Assembly: GCA_046263195.1 (NCBI GenBank)
Contig: JBHELG010000108.1
Span: 1 to 64,000 of the forward strand
Direction of reading: 5' to 3'
Source: JBHELG01 sp046263195
GTDB lineage: Bacteria; Actinomycetota; Nitriliruptoria; Nitriliruptorales; JAHWKO01
DNA: 64,000 nt
The notes beneath the pieces were generated by a model, which had not been told where the DNA came from, did no database searches, and saw only the letters and a program-made list of their open reading frames with translations. Both the position numbers and the translations under genes were made by a program. Shown piece by piece: positions 16,058 to 25,138 of the stretch (position 1 is the first letter of the stretch; the number at the start of each line of letters is the position of its first letter).

Positions 16058-16772
16058 CCGGGTCCACCAGTCGGTAGCCGACGCCGCGCACGGTCTCAAT
16101 ACGGTCCGGCCCGAGCTTTCTGCGCAGGTAGCCGATGTATACCTCGACCGCGTTCGTGTCGCCCTCGTAGTCACCGCCCCAGACCCGGTCGAGGAGGTCG
16201 GCCTTGCGGACCGTCTGACCCGAGTAGCGCATGAGCGCATCGAGCAGGTCAGCCTCGCGGGCGGTCAACCGTTTTTCGCTTTCGTCGACGTAGCAGCGTC
16301 TGGTGGCGGGGTCGTAGCGCAGTGCCCCGCAGGTCAGCACGTCCGGGCGCGGCACCGAACCCCGCCGGATGAGGGCCCGCAGCCGCGCCACGAGCACGAG
16401 GAACGAGAACGGCTTGCGCAGGAAGTCGTCCGCGCCGTACTCGAGGGCGTCCACCTCGTCGTACTCGCCGTCTTTCGCGGTGAGCATGAGAATCGGAGTC
16501 CACACCTCGGCGTCACGCAGTTGGCGGGCGACCTTGTAGCCGTTCAAGCCCGGCAACAGGATGTCCAGCACGATCGCGGCATACGGCCACTCACGGGCTC
16601 GCCACAGCCCCTCGAGGCCGTCGTGGACGACGTCGACCTCGAAATCCTCCGCCTGCAGCCCCCGCTTCAGGGAGGCGGCCAGCAATTCCTCGTCTTCGAC
16701 CACCAAGATGCGCACGCCATCAGTATGCGCCAACGTGTCGCCGTGCACCTGAGAGGACGCTGAGTCGCTCAC
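16050..16772 (-). CDS. OmpR/PhoB-family response regulator
   Basis: The 240-residue protein has a receiver domain with acidic residues in VVEDEE, phospho-acceptor Asp70 in IVLDILLPG, and Lys in FLRKPFSF. A winged-helix DNA-binding domain follows (LTAREADLLDALMRYSGQTV, VEVYIGYLRRKLG, TVRGVGYRLV). It is the cognate partner of the overlapping histidine kinase. The GTG at 16772 gives an 18-residue extension before the receiver; a GTG at the VRILVVEDE start would remove it. The divergent lipoprotein gene begins 74 bases away and is a likely target. Confidence 0.93.
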   Translation of the reverse strand: MSDSASSQVHGDTLAHTDGVRILVVEDEELLAASLKRGLQAEDFEVDVVHDGLEGLWRAREWPYAAIVLDILLPGLNGYKVARQLRDAEVWTPILMLTAKDGEYDEVDALEYGADDFLRKPFSFLVLVARLRALIRRGSVPRPDVLTCGALRYDPATRRCYVDESEKRLTAREADLLDALMRYSGQTVRKADLLDRVWGGDYEGDTNAVEVYIGYLRRKLGPDRIETVRGVGYRLVDPDA

Positions 16773-16845
16773 AGCCTGCTCTCAGCCGTCTCCTGACACC
16801 GTGCCGCCAGCTCCTCATCGGAGCACCACGACGACAGGAGTTGAG

Positions 16846-17439
16846 ATGCGACCTTGGCTCGACACGAGGTTTGCAACGGTAATGCTCGCCCTCGTGCTGC
16901 TCGCCGCGGGGTGTGGCCGCGGCGCCGCCGACGCGGAGGGGACGGACGGGTCGGCCGCGACCGCGACAAGCGCGGACAGCAACCCGACCGGCCCCGAGGA
17001 CGCCATGCTCGCCTTCGCGCAGTGCATGCGCGAGCACGGCGTCGACATGCCTGACCCGAAGTTCGAGGAGGGCGGTGGAGGCGCGATGGCCGTGCAGATC
17101 GACCCCGAGGACGAGGACTTCCTGCAGGCCGAGAAGGCGTGCGAGCACCTCATGGCCGACTCGGTGGCCGAGGCGAGAGACATCGACCCCGAGCGGATGG
17201 CGGAGATGGAGCGGCGCATGCTCGCGTTTGCGGAGTGCATGCGCGGCCACGGCATCGACTTCCCGGACCCCCAGCTGGACCGAAGTGGCGGTGGAGGCTT
17301 CCTGTTCGGAGGACCAGAGCACGAACTGCCCTTCGACCCCAAGGACCGCGAGTTCCAGGAGGCCGAGCGGGCGTGCCAGCACGAGCTCCCCAACTTCCCC
17401 GGCCACGGCGTGGGCGGCCCCGCGGAGGGTCGACAGTGA
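16846..17439 (+). CDS. Lipoprotein with two duplicated cysteine/His motifs
   Basis: The 197-residue protein has a lipobox LLAAGC with lipidated Cys23, an acidic Ser/Thr-rich linker, and two copies of a module. AMLAFAQCMREHGVDMPDPKF and MLAFAECMRGHGIDFPDPQL are each followed by a stretch ending in a second cysteine (AEKACEHL, AERACQHEL). The paired CMRxHG...AC pattern could form disulfides or bind metal. ATG 16846 has ACAGGAG upstream. Its TGA overlaps the next gene's GTG, so it belongs to the exporter operon. I know this type only as lipoproteins next to MacA/MacB-like genes; the function is unproven. Confidence 0.85.
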   Translation: MRPWLDTRFATVMLALVLLAAGCGRGAADAEGTDGSAATATSADSNPTGPEDAMLAFAQCMREHGVDMPDPKFEEGGGGAMAVQIDPEDEDFLQAEKACEHLMADSVAEARDIDPERMAEMERRMLAFAECMRGHGIDFPDPQLDRSGGGGFLFGGPEHELPFDPKDREFQEAERACQHELPNFPGHGVGGPAEGRQ

Positions 17440-18584
17440 ACCGCACCATGACAGAGTCACCCGACGCGACCGGCGCGTCCTCAGCGCGACCGAGAAGACG
17501 ATGCTGGTGGTGGCCTGTCGTGATGGCCGCCCTCGTCGTGACCGTTGCTGCGGCCATGCTCGCCGTGACCGCAACCCGTGAGGAGCCCGAGGAGGCGGCG
17601 CCTCCGCCCCCGGCGACGGTGCGCGTGGTCCGACGCGACATCGAACGCAGAGATTCCTTCGAAGGTCGGCTCGGCTACGGCGACGCCCGCGAGCTCCCGA
17701 TCGTTCGCACCGGCACCATAACCCGGCTGCCCGAGGTCGGGGCCGTGCTCGACCAGGGCGACGCACTGGTGTGGGTCGACGCCGTCCCGGTGATCCTGCT
17801 CGACGGGCAGCTGCCTGCGTGGCGCGACCTGCACCGCGACATGACGAACGGGGCCGACGTCCGCCAACTCGAGACGGCACTCGTCGCGCTCGGCTACGCG
17901 AAGGACGCCGGGGCGACCGGCAACCGCAACGATCTCGTCGTCGACGAGGACTTCACGGCTGCCACCGAGAGTGCCGTCAAGGCGATGCAGCGGGCTCTCG
18001 GCCTGGCCGAGGACGGCCGGCTCGACCTCGGGGAGATCGCGTTCACCACCGCTCCGGTGCGAGTTCAGAAGAGGCTCATGGCGGTCGGGGATCTCCTCTC
18101 CGGCCCCCAGCCCGTGCTGTCGCTGACCGCCCCCGAGCGAGTCGTCACCGCTGAGCTCGAAGCGTCAGACCGTGACCTGTTGATTGATGGGATGCCGGTC
18201 GGTGTGGAACTCCCCGACGGCCGGACCGTGACCGGCAGAGTCCGAAGCGTCGGCACCGACGTCAAGACGGGAAGTGACGGCCAGGGATCAGATGAGGGAG
18301 ACGACCCGGGACAGGGGTCGGGTCAGCAGGTCATCGAGGTGGTCATCGGACTCGAGGACGCCGCCTCCGTCGCCGGCATCGACCAGGCGCCGGTCGACGT
18401 CAACTTGACCACCGACGTCGCAACCGACGTGCTCGCCCTCCCCGTGACGGCACTCGTGGTCACGCCCCACGGCTACGCAGTCGATCGCGTCACCGCTCAA
18501 GGGGCGACTGAGCGCGTCGCCGTCGAGGTCGGTGCCTTCGGCGACAGCTGGGTTGAGGTCAGGGGCGACCTCGCCGAGGGGTGA
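17436..18584 (+). CDS. Membrane-fusion (MacA/HlyD-like) protein with peptidoglycan-binding domain
   Basis: This 382-residue protein has an Arg-rich N terminus, one membrane anchor (WWWPVVMAALVVTVAAAMLAV), and an extracytoplasmic adaptor with split beta-barrel elements (VVRRDIERRDSFEGRLGYG, TITRLPEVGAVLDQGD). A central PG_binding_1-like helical insert follows (ADVRQLETALVALGYAKD, ATESAVKAMQRALGLAEDG), then barrel strands. Such proteins connect the ABC permease to the cell wall or outside. The GTG overlaps the lipoprotein stop, and the ATPase gene follows 18 bases later. Confidence 0.85.
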   Translation: MNRTMTESPDATGASSARPRRRCWWWPVVMAALVVTVAAAMLAVTATREEPEEAAPPPPATVRVVRRDIERRDSFEGRLGYGDARELPIVRTGTITRLPEVGAVLDQGDALVWVDAVPVILLDGQLPAWRDLHRDMTNGADVRQLETALVALGYAKDAGATGNRNDLVVDEDFTAATESAVKAMQRALGLAEDGRLDLGEIAFTTAPVRVQKRLMAVGDLLSGPQPVLSLTAPERVVTAELEASDRDLLIDGMPVGVELPDGRTVTGRVRSVGTDVKTGSDGQGSDEGDDPGQGSGQQVIEVVIGLEDAASVAGIDQAPVDVNLTTDVATDVLALPVTALVVTPHGYAVDRVTAQGATERVAVEVGAFGDSWVEVRGDLAEG

Positions 18585-18602
18585 CGAGGTGGGGGTGCCG
18601 TC

Positions 18603-19412
18603 GTGAGCTCGGAGCCGATAGCGCTAGGAGCGGGCAGACGAAGCAGGCGGTTTGGGCGGGCCAGGTTGGCCACGATCCCGAAGAGATCGGACGAGCGCGG
18701 TAGGTGGCCCGTCGTCCGCCTCGTTGACGTCGTCAAGGAATATCCGGGCAGCCCGCCGGTGCGCGCGGTCGACGGCGCCACCATGACGCTCCAGCCCGGA
18801 GAGCTCGTCGCCGTCGTCGGGCCCTCCGGCTCCGGGAAGTCGACGCTGCTCAACCTCGTCGGCGCCCTCGACCGCCCAACGGCCGGACGCGCCGAGATCG
18901 AGGGGCAGGACATCGCGACGCTCTCCGATCGCAGACTGTCGGCGTTGCGCGGCCGGTCCATCGGGTTCGTCTTCCAGCAGTTCATGCTGCTGGACGCACA
19001 GACTGCCCTGGACAACGTGGCCGGCGGACTGCTCTACCGTGGCGTCGCCGCGGCAGCGCGGCGAGAGCGAGCGATCGCGGCGCTCGAGCGGGTGGGACTC
19101 GCCCACCGGATGCACTACCGCCCCTCTCGTCTGTCGGGAGGGGAGCAGCAGCGTGTCGCCATCGCCCGAGCGATCGTCGGTGACCCTTCCATCGTGCTGG
19201 CCGACGAGCCGACCGGAAACCTCGACAGCCATACCGGGGCTCAGATCCTGGCGGTCCTGCGCGACCTGAACGCCGCCGGCAGCACCATCGTTGTGGTGAC
19301 CCACGACCAGGCGGTGGCGGCTGCCATCCCGCGCCGCATCACGCTGAAGGACGGGCGCATCGTCAGGGACGATCTCGACTCCGACCGTGTAGCGGGCGGG
19401 GAGGGGGTATGA
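18603..19412 (+). CDS. ABC transporter ATPase, MacB/LolD-type
   Basis: The 269-residue ATPase has Walker A VGPSGSGKSTLLN, Q-loop FVFQQFMLL, signature LSGGEQQRVAIARA, Walker B VLADEPTGNLDS and switch His in VVVTHDQ. The EPTGNLD wording and the arrangement with an FtsX-like permease and a membrane-fusion protein match MacB-type exporters that move peptides, antibiotics or lipids by mechanotransmission. A 35-residue basic extension precedes the domain, so a start downstream of the GTG at 18603 is possible. Confidence 0.93.
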   Translation: MSSEPIALGAGRRSRRFGRARLATIPKRSDERGRWPVVRLVDVVKEYPGSPPVRAVDGATMTLQPGELVAVVGPSGSGKSTLLNLVGALDRPTAGRAEIEGQDIATLSDRRLSALRGRSIGFVFQQFMLLDAQTALDNVAGGLLYRGVAAAARRERAIAALERVGLAHRMHYRPSRLSGGEQQRVAIARAIVGDPSIVLADEPTGNLDSHTGAQILAVLRDLNAAGSTIVVVTHDQAVAAAIPRRITLKDGRIVRDDLDSDRVAGGEGV

Positions 19413-19416
19413 GGGC

Positions 19417-20616
19417 ATGGACAGGTTGACCTCGGGACTGCGGAGCGTGGACCTCATCCGTCTCGGTTTTGCCGGCATCCGCCGCCGCCGTGGCCGCAGC
19501 GTCCTCACGACGCTGGGCATCGCCATCGGCATCGCCGCGATCGTGGCAGTCGTAGGGATCTCAGCCTCGTCACGAGCTCAGCTCCTGGCGACGCTCGACC
19601 GCCTCGGGACGAACTACCTGAGGGTCACTCCTGGTCAGACACTTATCGGAGAGGACGCGACCCTTCCCGAGACCGCCGCTGCGATGATCGGGCGCATCGG
19701 GGAGGTGGAGGCCGTGGCGTCCACCGCCAGCGTCGAAGCCACCGTGCGGCGGACAGACCTAGTGCAGCCGAGCCGCACGGGGGGCATAAGCGTGCTCGCG
19801 GCCGAGACCGACCTGCTGGCGACGCTGAACGCACAGCTCAAGGCCGGCAGGTTCCTCGACGACGCCATCGACGGCTACCCCGTTGTGGTACTCGGCGCCA
19901 CCGCTGCCGAGCGGCTCGGTCTCGACGTAAGCCACGTGGCCGACCTCGTTCAGGTATGGCTGGGCGAGCGCTGGTTCACGGTCGTCGGCATACTCGAGCC
20001 GGTCCCGCTGGCGCCCGAGCTCGACCGGGCCGCACTCGTGGGCTGGGACAGTGCCTCCAGCTACCTCGACTTCGACCGGCTGCCGACGACTGTCTACGTC
20101 CGAACCGACCCCGCCGCCATCGATCGTGTCCGCGCCCTCGTTCCCTCCGCTGGCGACCCCGAGCACCCCGAGGAGGTCACCGTCTCGCGGCCGTCCGACG
20201 CGCTTGCCGCCCGAGCCACTGCCGCCAGCGCCTTCACCACTCTCCTGCTCGCGCTCGGCGCCGTGGCCCTGCTGGTCGGGGGGCTCGGAACCGCGAACGT
20301 CATGGTGATCGCGGTACTCGAGCGGCGCACCGAGATCGGGTTACGCCGCGCGCTGGGGGCAACCCGACGCCACGTGGGCCTGCAGTTCCTCGTCGAGGCC
20401 GTGCTGCAGGCGGCCCTAGGGGGGCTGGCCGGCATCCTCCTCGGCGCGGTCATCACCGCCGTCTACGCGAGTTCTCGCGGCTGGCTCGCCACGATTCCCC
20501 TGGCGGGGCTTGCCGTCGGCGTCGGCGCAGCCTTGACGCTCGGTGCCATCGCCGGCCTCTACCCGGCCCTGAAAGCTGCGCGGCTGGCACCGGCCGAGGC
20601 GGTGCGACCAGCATGA
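19417..20616 (+). CDS. ABC transporter permease, FtsX/MacB-like
   Basis: The 399-residue permease has a first membrane helix (VLTTLGIAIGIAAIVAVVGIS), a large extracytoplasmic domain (about 50-270), and three C-terminal helices around LLLALGAVALLVGGLGTANVMVIAVLERRTEIGLRRALGATRR and the final LYPALKAARLAPAEAVRPA. This is the standard type VII ABC layout. It begins four bases after the ATPase stop and completes a lipoprotein-MFP-ATPase-permease operon that faces a two-component system. Confidence 0.92.
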   Translation: MDRLTSGLRSVDLIRLGFAGIRRRRGRSVLTTLGIAIGIAAIVAVVGISASSRAQLLATLDRLGTNYLRVTPGQTLIGEDATLPETAAAMIGRIGEVEAVASTASVEATVRRTDLVQPSRTGGISVLAAETDLLATLNAQLKAGRFLDDAIDGYPVVVLGATAAERLGLDVSHVADLVQVWLGERWFTVVGILEPVPLAPELDRAALVGWDSASSYLDFDRLPTTVYVRTDPAAIDRVRALVPSAGDPEHPEEVTVSRPSDALAARATAASAFTTLLLALGAVALLVGGLGTANVMVIAVLERRTEIGLRRALGATRRHVGLQFLVEAVLQAALGGLAGILLGAVITAVYASSRGWLATIPLAGLAVGVGAALTLGAIAGLYPALKAARLAPAEAVRPA

Positions 20617-20654
20617 CGACCGACGATCGCGAGGTGGGGAACCCCTGCCAGCCT

Positions 20655-22358
20655 CTAGGGAGACCAGTGGTTGGGCACGGGGAGGTAGAGGTCCAGTCCG
20701 AAGGCGTGCTGGCTAACTCGCACTCCCGGCGCCGCCTGGTGCCGCTTGAACTCGGCCCAGTGGAGCTCCTGGATAACGCGCCGGACGGTGTCGCGGTCGT
20801 GGCCTTCGGCCACGATGTCCTCGAAGTCGCGGCTCTCCTCGAGGTAGGCCTGCAGAATGGCGTCGAGCACCTCGTAGGGTGGCAGAGCGTCCGCGTCGCG
20901 TTGACCAGGGCTGAGCTCGGCCGAAGGGGGTTTCTCGAAGACGTTGGCGGGTATGACCTGGTCGCGTTCGTTGCGGTGGCGGGCAAGCTCATACACCTGC
21001 TGCTTGTAGACGTCGATGAGGGGAGCGAACCCGCCGACCATGTCACCGTAGAGGGTCGCGTAGCCGACCGCCGCCTCGCTCTTGTTGCCGGTGGCCAACA
21101 CGAGGCGGTTGAACTTGTTCGAGATGGCCATGAGGAGCACTCCGCGGATCCGCGCCTGGATGTTCTCCTCGGTTTCGTCGCGGTCCAAGCCAGCGAAGAG
21201 GTCGCTCAGGGTCTCCTCGAATGCCTCATGGGTGGGGTCGATGGGCAGGGTCTCGAGCTCGACCCCGAGATTCTTGGCCAGCTGTTCGGCGTCTCGCAGC
21301 GACTCCTCGGACGTGTGGCGCGATGGAAGGCGTACGCCCAAGACGTTGTCGGGTCCGAGCGCTTCGACGGCGACGCACGCGGTGGTGGACGAGTCGATGC
21401 CTCCAGACAGGGCCACGACCACATGCTCGAAGCCGTTCTTGCGGCAGTAGTCACGGGTTCCCAGCACCAGCGCGGCCCACAGCTCGCCGACGGGGTCGAG
21501 GCGTGGGGCGTCGTGGCGGTCGGGCAGCGGTTTGCGCTCACCTTCGTATCCCGACAGCTCGGGAGCTCCCGGGACCGGGACGGGGTCGATGTCGAGGTCG
21601 ACGAAGAGCAGATCCCCGCCGAACTGGACGGCGCGTTTCACAACCCTGGCGTCGGGACCGTACACGACCGAGTCGCCGTCGAAGATGAGGCCATCGTGAC
21701 CTCCGAACGCGTTGAGGTACGCGACCCAGACCTGGTCACGGGCGGCGTGGTGACGCACCCAGCGTTCGCGCTTGTCGCGCTTTCCCCGGTGATACGGGGA
21801 CGTGTTGAGGACCACGACCAGACGGGCCCCACGGCGGGCGGCCGCAGTGACCGGGCCTTCCTCGGTCCAGAGGTCGTCGCGAATGGTGACTCCCACCGGC
21901 ACCCCAGCGACGTTCACCACCAGCGGCGAGTACCCGGGGGCGAGCCAGCGCTCCTCCTCGAACGCCCCGTAGCGGGGCAGCCGCCCCTTGTGGTAGACGC
22001 CCACGATCTGGCCGTCAGCGAGCACCGCGGCAGAGTTTTGGAGGTCGTCCCGAGTAACTGTCCCCGCGTCCCATTCGCGCCGGACGACGGGAGCGCCGTC
22101 TCGAGTCAGGTATCCCACGACGGCCACGGTCCCACTCGGGGCCTGACTGCTGAGACGGTCCACGGCCTGCTGGCTGGTCGCCACCAACTCGGGCCTGAGG
22201 AGCAGGTCCTCGAGCGGGTAGCCGGTGATGACCATCTCCGGGAAGACGACGAGGTCGACACCAGCATCCGCCGACTGTTGCCATGCCTCCAGCACCCTCT
22301 GGACATTGCCTGGTACGTCCCCGACTACCGGATTGATCTGGGCCAGCGCGATTCGCAT
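20655..22358 (-). CDS. nadE: NAD+ synthase, glutaminase-domain type, with glutaminase Cys replaced
   Basis: NadE converts deamido-NAD to NAD. The 567-residue protein has an N-terminal nitrilase-fold domain (about 1-270) and a C-terminal synthetase domain with the PP-loop VVALSGGIDSSTTACV and GTTGNKSE-like ATGNKSEAAVGYATLYGD. In the nitrilase domain the Glu (FPEMVITGY) and Lys (YHKGRLPRYG) of the Glu-Lys-Cys triad are present. The motif usually written ICEDLW reads IRDDLW, so the catalytic cysteine appears to be arginine (codon CGC). If correct, the enzyme may depend on free ammonia. Start ATG 22358 is preceded by GGGAG; a GTG at 22367 is the alternative. Confidence 0.9.
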   Translation of the reverse strand: MRIALAQINPVVGDVPGNVQRVLEAWQQSADAGVDLVVFPEMVITGYPLEDLLLRPELVATSQQAVDRLSSQAPSGTVAVVGYLTRDGAPVVRREWDAGTVTRDDLQNSAAVLADGQIVGVYHKGRLPRYGAFEEERWLAPGYSPLVVNVAGVPVGVTIRDDLWTEEGPVTAAARRGARLVVVLNTSPYHRGKRDKRERWVRHHAARDQVWVAYLNAFGGHDGLIFDGDSVVYGPDARVVKRAVQFGGDLLFVDLDIDPVPVPGAPELSGYEGERKPLPDRHDAPRLDPVGELWAALVLGTRDYCRKNGFEHVVVALSGGIDSSTTACVAVEALGPDNVLGVRLPSRHTSEESLRDAEQLAKNLGVELETLPIDPTHEAFEETLSDLFAGLDRDETEENIQARIRGVLLMAISNKFNRLVLATGNKSEAAVGYATLYGDMVGGFAPLIDVYKQQVYELARHRNERDQVIPANVFEKPPSAELSPGQRDADALPPYEVLDAILQAYLEESRDFEDIVAEGHDRDTVRRVIQELHWAEFKRHQAAPGVRVSQHAFGLDLYLPVPNHWSP

Positions 22359-22519
22359 TCCTGTCACACTCCCTCGCGGATCACGCGACGTCGTCCTTTT
22401 GCCATGCAAGCCGGGGGATCGGGTCGAGGACTCGTCCTATCCTCCACCTCCTCCGGGCCCCCAGGGCTTCAGGTGGTGACCGCACCACGAGGTGGTCATC
22501 CCCCTCTTGGAGGGGTCGT

Positions 22520-23560
22520 ATGACGAGGGGTTCGATGAAGATCCGCCTGTTCCTGACCGTTGCAGCTCTCCTGCTGTCGGCCTGTGCGAAGGCTGAGCCC
22601 GGCAGCGAACCCACCACGGTCGCGCCCACGGCCCCCTCGCCGGCTGCTGGGGATGCCGCGGGATGGGACGCCATCCCACGCATCGTCGCGGAGGTCGAGC
22701 CATCGGTCGTGGCGGTCCTCTCAGAAAACGGGGAGGGCAGCGGCGTCATCTACCGCTCCGACGGGACCATCGTGACCAACTATCACGTGGTAGCCGGAGC
22801 CCGCCGTGTTCAGATCCAACTCGCTGACGGCAGCAGTCTGCCCGCCGCCGTCTTGGCGACGGACGAACCGACCGACCTGGCGGTCCTTCGCATCGAGCGC
22901 GACAACCTGCCTCCGGCCCGATTCGCCACCTCCCTACCGACGGTCGGAGAGCTCGCCATCGCGATCGGCAACCCGCTCGGTCTCGAGAACACCGTCACCG
23001 CGGGCATCATCTCGGGCGTGCAACGTTCGGTCCCCGCGTCCGGACCGATCCCCGCTTCGCTCGTCGACCTCATTCAAACCGACGCACCGATCTCCCCGGG
23101 CAACTCCGGCGGCGCTCTCGTCAATGGCCGGGCGGAAGTGGTGGGCATCAGCGTGGCCTACGTTCCGCCCGGCCTGGGAGCGGTGTCCATCGGCTTCGCC
23201 ATCCCCGCGCCTGCCGTCACCGACGTGGTCGAGCAACTGCTTGCCGGCGGTCAGGTACGCCACGCCTTTCTCGGCATCGAATACGCCCCGATCACACCTC
23301 AGATCGCGCAACGCTTCGGGCTCGAAACGGCCACAGGGGTTCTCGTCGTCGCCGTGGTGCCCGGATCGCCGGCCGCTACGGCCGGTCTCGTGCCGGGGGA
23401 CGCCATAGCAAGCTTCGACGGGCAACCGGTCCGCGAAGTCTCCGACCTGCTCGTCGCCCTTCGGCGGGCCCAACCCGGCCAGGTGGCGACGCTGAGCGTC
23501 CTCCGTGGCGGGCAGACGCGGGAGGTGAGGGTGGTGCTCAGCGAGCGCACCAGGCGGTAA
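22520..23560 (+). CDS. HtrA/DegP-like serine protease lipoprotein with PDZ domain
   Basis: The 346-residue protein has a lipobox (LLLSAC, Cys22), a Pro/Ala-rich linker, a trypsin-like domain with the triad His (TNYHVVAG), Asp (PTDLAVL) and Ser (SPGNSGGAL), and a C-terminal PDZ domain (GVLVVAVVPGSPAATAGLVPGD, IASFDGQPV). Such enzymes degrade or refold damaged envelope proteins. GGAGG lies six bases before the ATG at 22520; a second in-frame ATG at 22535 is possible. Confidence 0.93.
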   Translation: MTRGSMKIRLFLTVAALLLSACAKAEPGSEPTTVAPTAPSPAAGDAAGWDAIPRIVAEVEPSVVAVLSENGEGSGVIYRSDGTIVTNYHVVAGARRVQIQLADGSSLPAAVLATDEPTDLAVLRIERDNLPPARFATSLPTVGELAIAIGNPLGLENTVTAGIISGVQRSVPASGPIPASLVDLIQTDAPISPGNSGGALVNGRAEVVGISVAYVPPGLGAVSIGFAIPAPAVTDVVEQLLAGGQVRHAFLGIEYAPITPQIAQRFGLETATGVLVVAVVPGSPAATAGLVPGDAIASFDGQPVREVSDLLVALRRAQPGQVATLSVLRGGQTREVRVVLSERTRR

Positions 23561-23633
23561 CGGCAGGTCCATGGCTGCACGGGGCGTACGACGTAAGGGG
23601 CTATTCTGACCGCGGTCGCCACGGGGGGAGTCG

Positions 23634-24455
23634 CTGGACAGCCGGCCCATCGGCATCTTCGACAGCGGGCTCGGGGGCCTGTCCATCGTCCGTGCGCTCA
23701 TCGACCTGCTCCCCGACGAGCACCTGCTCTACTTCGGGGACACGGCCCGTTTCCCGTACGGAGACAAGAGCCCCGAAGAGCTGCGGCGATTCTCGCTCGA
23801 GATCGTCGCCGGTCTGTTCGGCCAGGCAAAGATGGTCGTGATCGCCTGCAACAGCGCCACGGCGGCAGCGCTTCCGACCCTTCAGACGGTGCTCACCACA
23901 CCCATTCTCGGCGTCATCGAGCCTGGCGTACGGGCTGCCCTACAGGTCACCAGGGGTCGCATCGGTGTGATCGGAACCCGGGCGACCATCGCCTCGGGGG
24001 CCTATGAGCAAGCCGTTGCGGCCACCCGTAGCGACGTGAGGCTCACGACCCTCGCCTGTCCGGGCTTCGTAGAGCTCGTCGAAGCGGGCGACGTCGACTC
24101 CCCGATCGCCCACCGCCTGGTCGAGGAGACCCTCGCGCCGCTCCTCTCAGCAGCGATCGACACGCTCGTCCTCGGCTGCACCCACTATCCCCACCTCGGG
24201 CGTCTCATCGGGGAAGTCATGGGACGCGACGTCGTGCTCATCTCGAGCAGTGAAGAGACGGCCTTCGAAGTCCGTCACATCCTGGAACAGACCGGCACGG
24301 TCCGGCCTCCCCTCCGGGGACCCGCCCCTCGGACGTTCATCACGAGTGGTGACGAAGCCACCTTCGCCGCCCTCGGGCGCCGCTTCCTCGGACCGGACCT
24401 CGAGACGGTGCACTCCTGGTCGTGGTCGACCTCCGTCCCGTCGCGGGCCATCTGA
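23634..24455 (+). CDS. murI: Glutamate racemase with apparent CTG start codon
   Basis: MurI makes D-glutamate for peptidoglycan. The sequence begins RPIGIFDSGLGGLSIV with the first catalytic-site Asp/Ser, continues with YFGDTARFPYG, the catalytic cysteines in VIACNSATAAAL and LGCTHYPHL, and gives 273 residues. Upstream in this frame an in-frame TGA is followed by CCG CGG TCG CCA CGG GGG GAG TCG CTG, with no ATG, GTG or TTG before the essential DSGLGG motif. CTG at 23634, with GGGGGGAG ending three bases before it, is therefore the best start. A TATTCT box lies about 30 bases upstream. Automatic tools would place the start at 23832 and lose the catalytic N terminus. Confidence 0.9.
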   Translation: MDSRPIGIFDSGLGGLSIVRALIDLLPDEHLLYFGDTARFPYGDKSPEELRRFSLEIVAGLFGQAKMVVIACNSATAAALPTLQTVLTTPILGVIEPGVRAALQVTRGRIGVIGTRATIASGAYEQAVAATRSDVRLTTLACPGFVELVEAGDVDSPIAHRLVEETLAPLLSAAIDTLVLGCTHYPHLGRLIGEVMGRDVVLISSSEETAFEVRHILEQTGTVRPPLRGPAPRTFITSGDEATFAALGRRFLGPDLETVHSWSWSTSVPSRAI

Positions 24456-24491
24456 ACGGCCGCCTACGCTCGCCCTGGCCGGAGGCAGAGT

Positions 24492-25067
24492 GTGCTCGAC
24501 GTGGTCGCGTTCGACCTCATGGACACGGTCGTGCGCGACCCGTTCCGGGAAGCCCTCATGGAGGCTTCTGGCCGCCCGTTCGAGGAGGCCATCGCTCGCA
24601 GGGAGCCTGTGGCGTGGCACAGCTTCGAACGCGGAGAACTCTCCGAGCAGGAGTACTTCGCCAGCTACCACCTCGACCTCGACGTCGAAGCCTTCCAGCG
24701 CGTCCGGCGCCGCGGCTACTGCCTGCTGCCGGGCATGCGAGGTCTGCTCGACGCCCTCGGCGGCCACGTCACGCGAGCCACCGCAACGAACTACCCCGTG
24801 TGGGTGGAAGAACTCGCCAATGGCCTGCTCGCCGGCCTTTTCGACCGGGTGATCGCGTCGCACCATCTCGGCGTACGCAAGCCCGAACGTATCTTCTTCG
24901 AGCGGCTCTGCGCATCACTGGATACGGAAGCCGACAGGATTCTGCTGGTTGACGACCGCATCGAGAACGTCGAGGGAGCACGCGACGCTGGCCTGCGAGC
25001 GCACCTCTTCCTTGGCGCGACCGACCTCCGGGACCGCCTGTTGCGCGAAGGTATCCCCCACCTCTAG
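24492..25067 (+). CDS. HAD-superfamily hydrolase
   Basis: The 191-residue protein has HAD motif I as VVAFDLMDTVV, motif II-like TRATATNYP, motif III Lys in LGVRKPERIFF and motif IV LLVDDRIENVEGARDAG. Motif I reads DLMD rather than the usual DxD, so the general-acid Asp position is shifted; a HAD subgroup with this wording exists. The substrate is not predictable. It starts at a GTG 36 bases after murI and could be co-transcribed with it. Confidence 0.8.
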   Translation: MLDVVAFDLMDTVVRDPFREALMEASGRPFEEAIARREPVAWHSFERGELSEQEYFASYHLDLDVEAFQRVRRRGYCLLPGMRGLLDALGGHVTRATATNYPVWVEELANGLLAGLFDRVIASHHLGVRKPERIFFERLCASLDTEADRILLVDDRIENVEGARDAGLRAHLFLGATDLRDRLLREGIPHL

Positions 25068-25138
25068 GCGCTCCACCGCTTCTTTCAGCCGCAGGAAGCG
25101 ATCTTGAAGGCCTGAAGATGACTCATCGCGGCACCTTG

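Noticed and set aside
19956..22523. Very long open frame on the strand opposite nadE, extending over the permease gene
   Set aside because: It is a GC-bias shadow: nadE and the permease have clear domains and motifs, and this frame has none.
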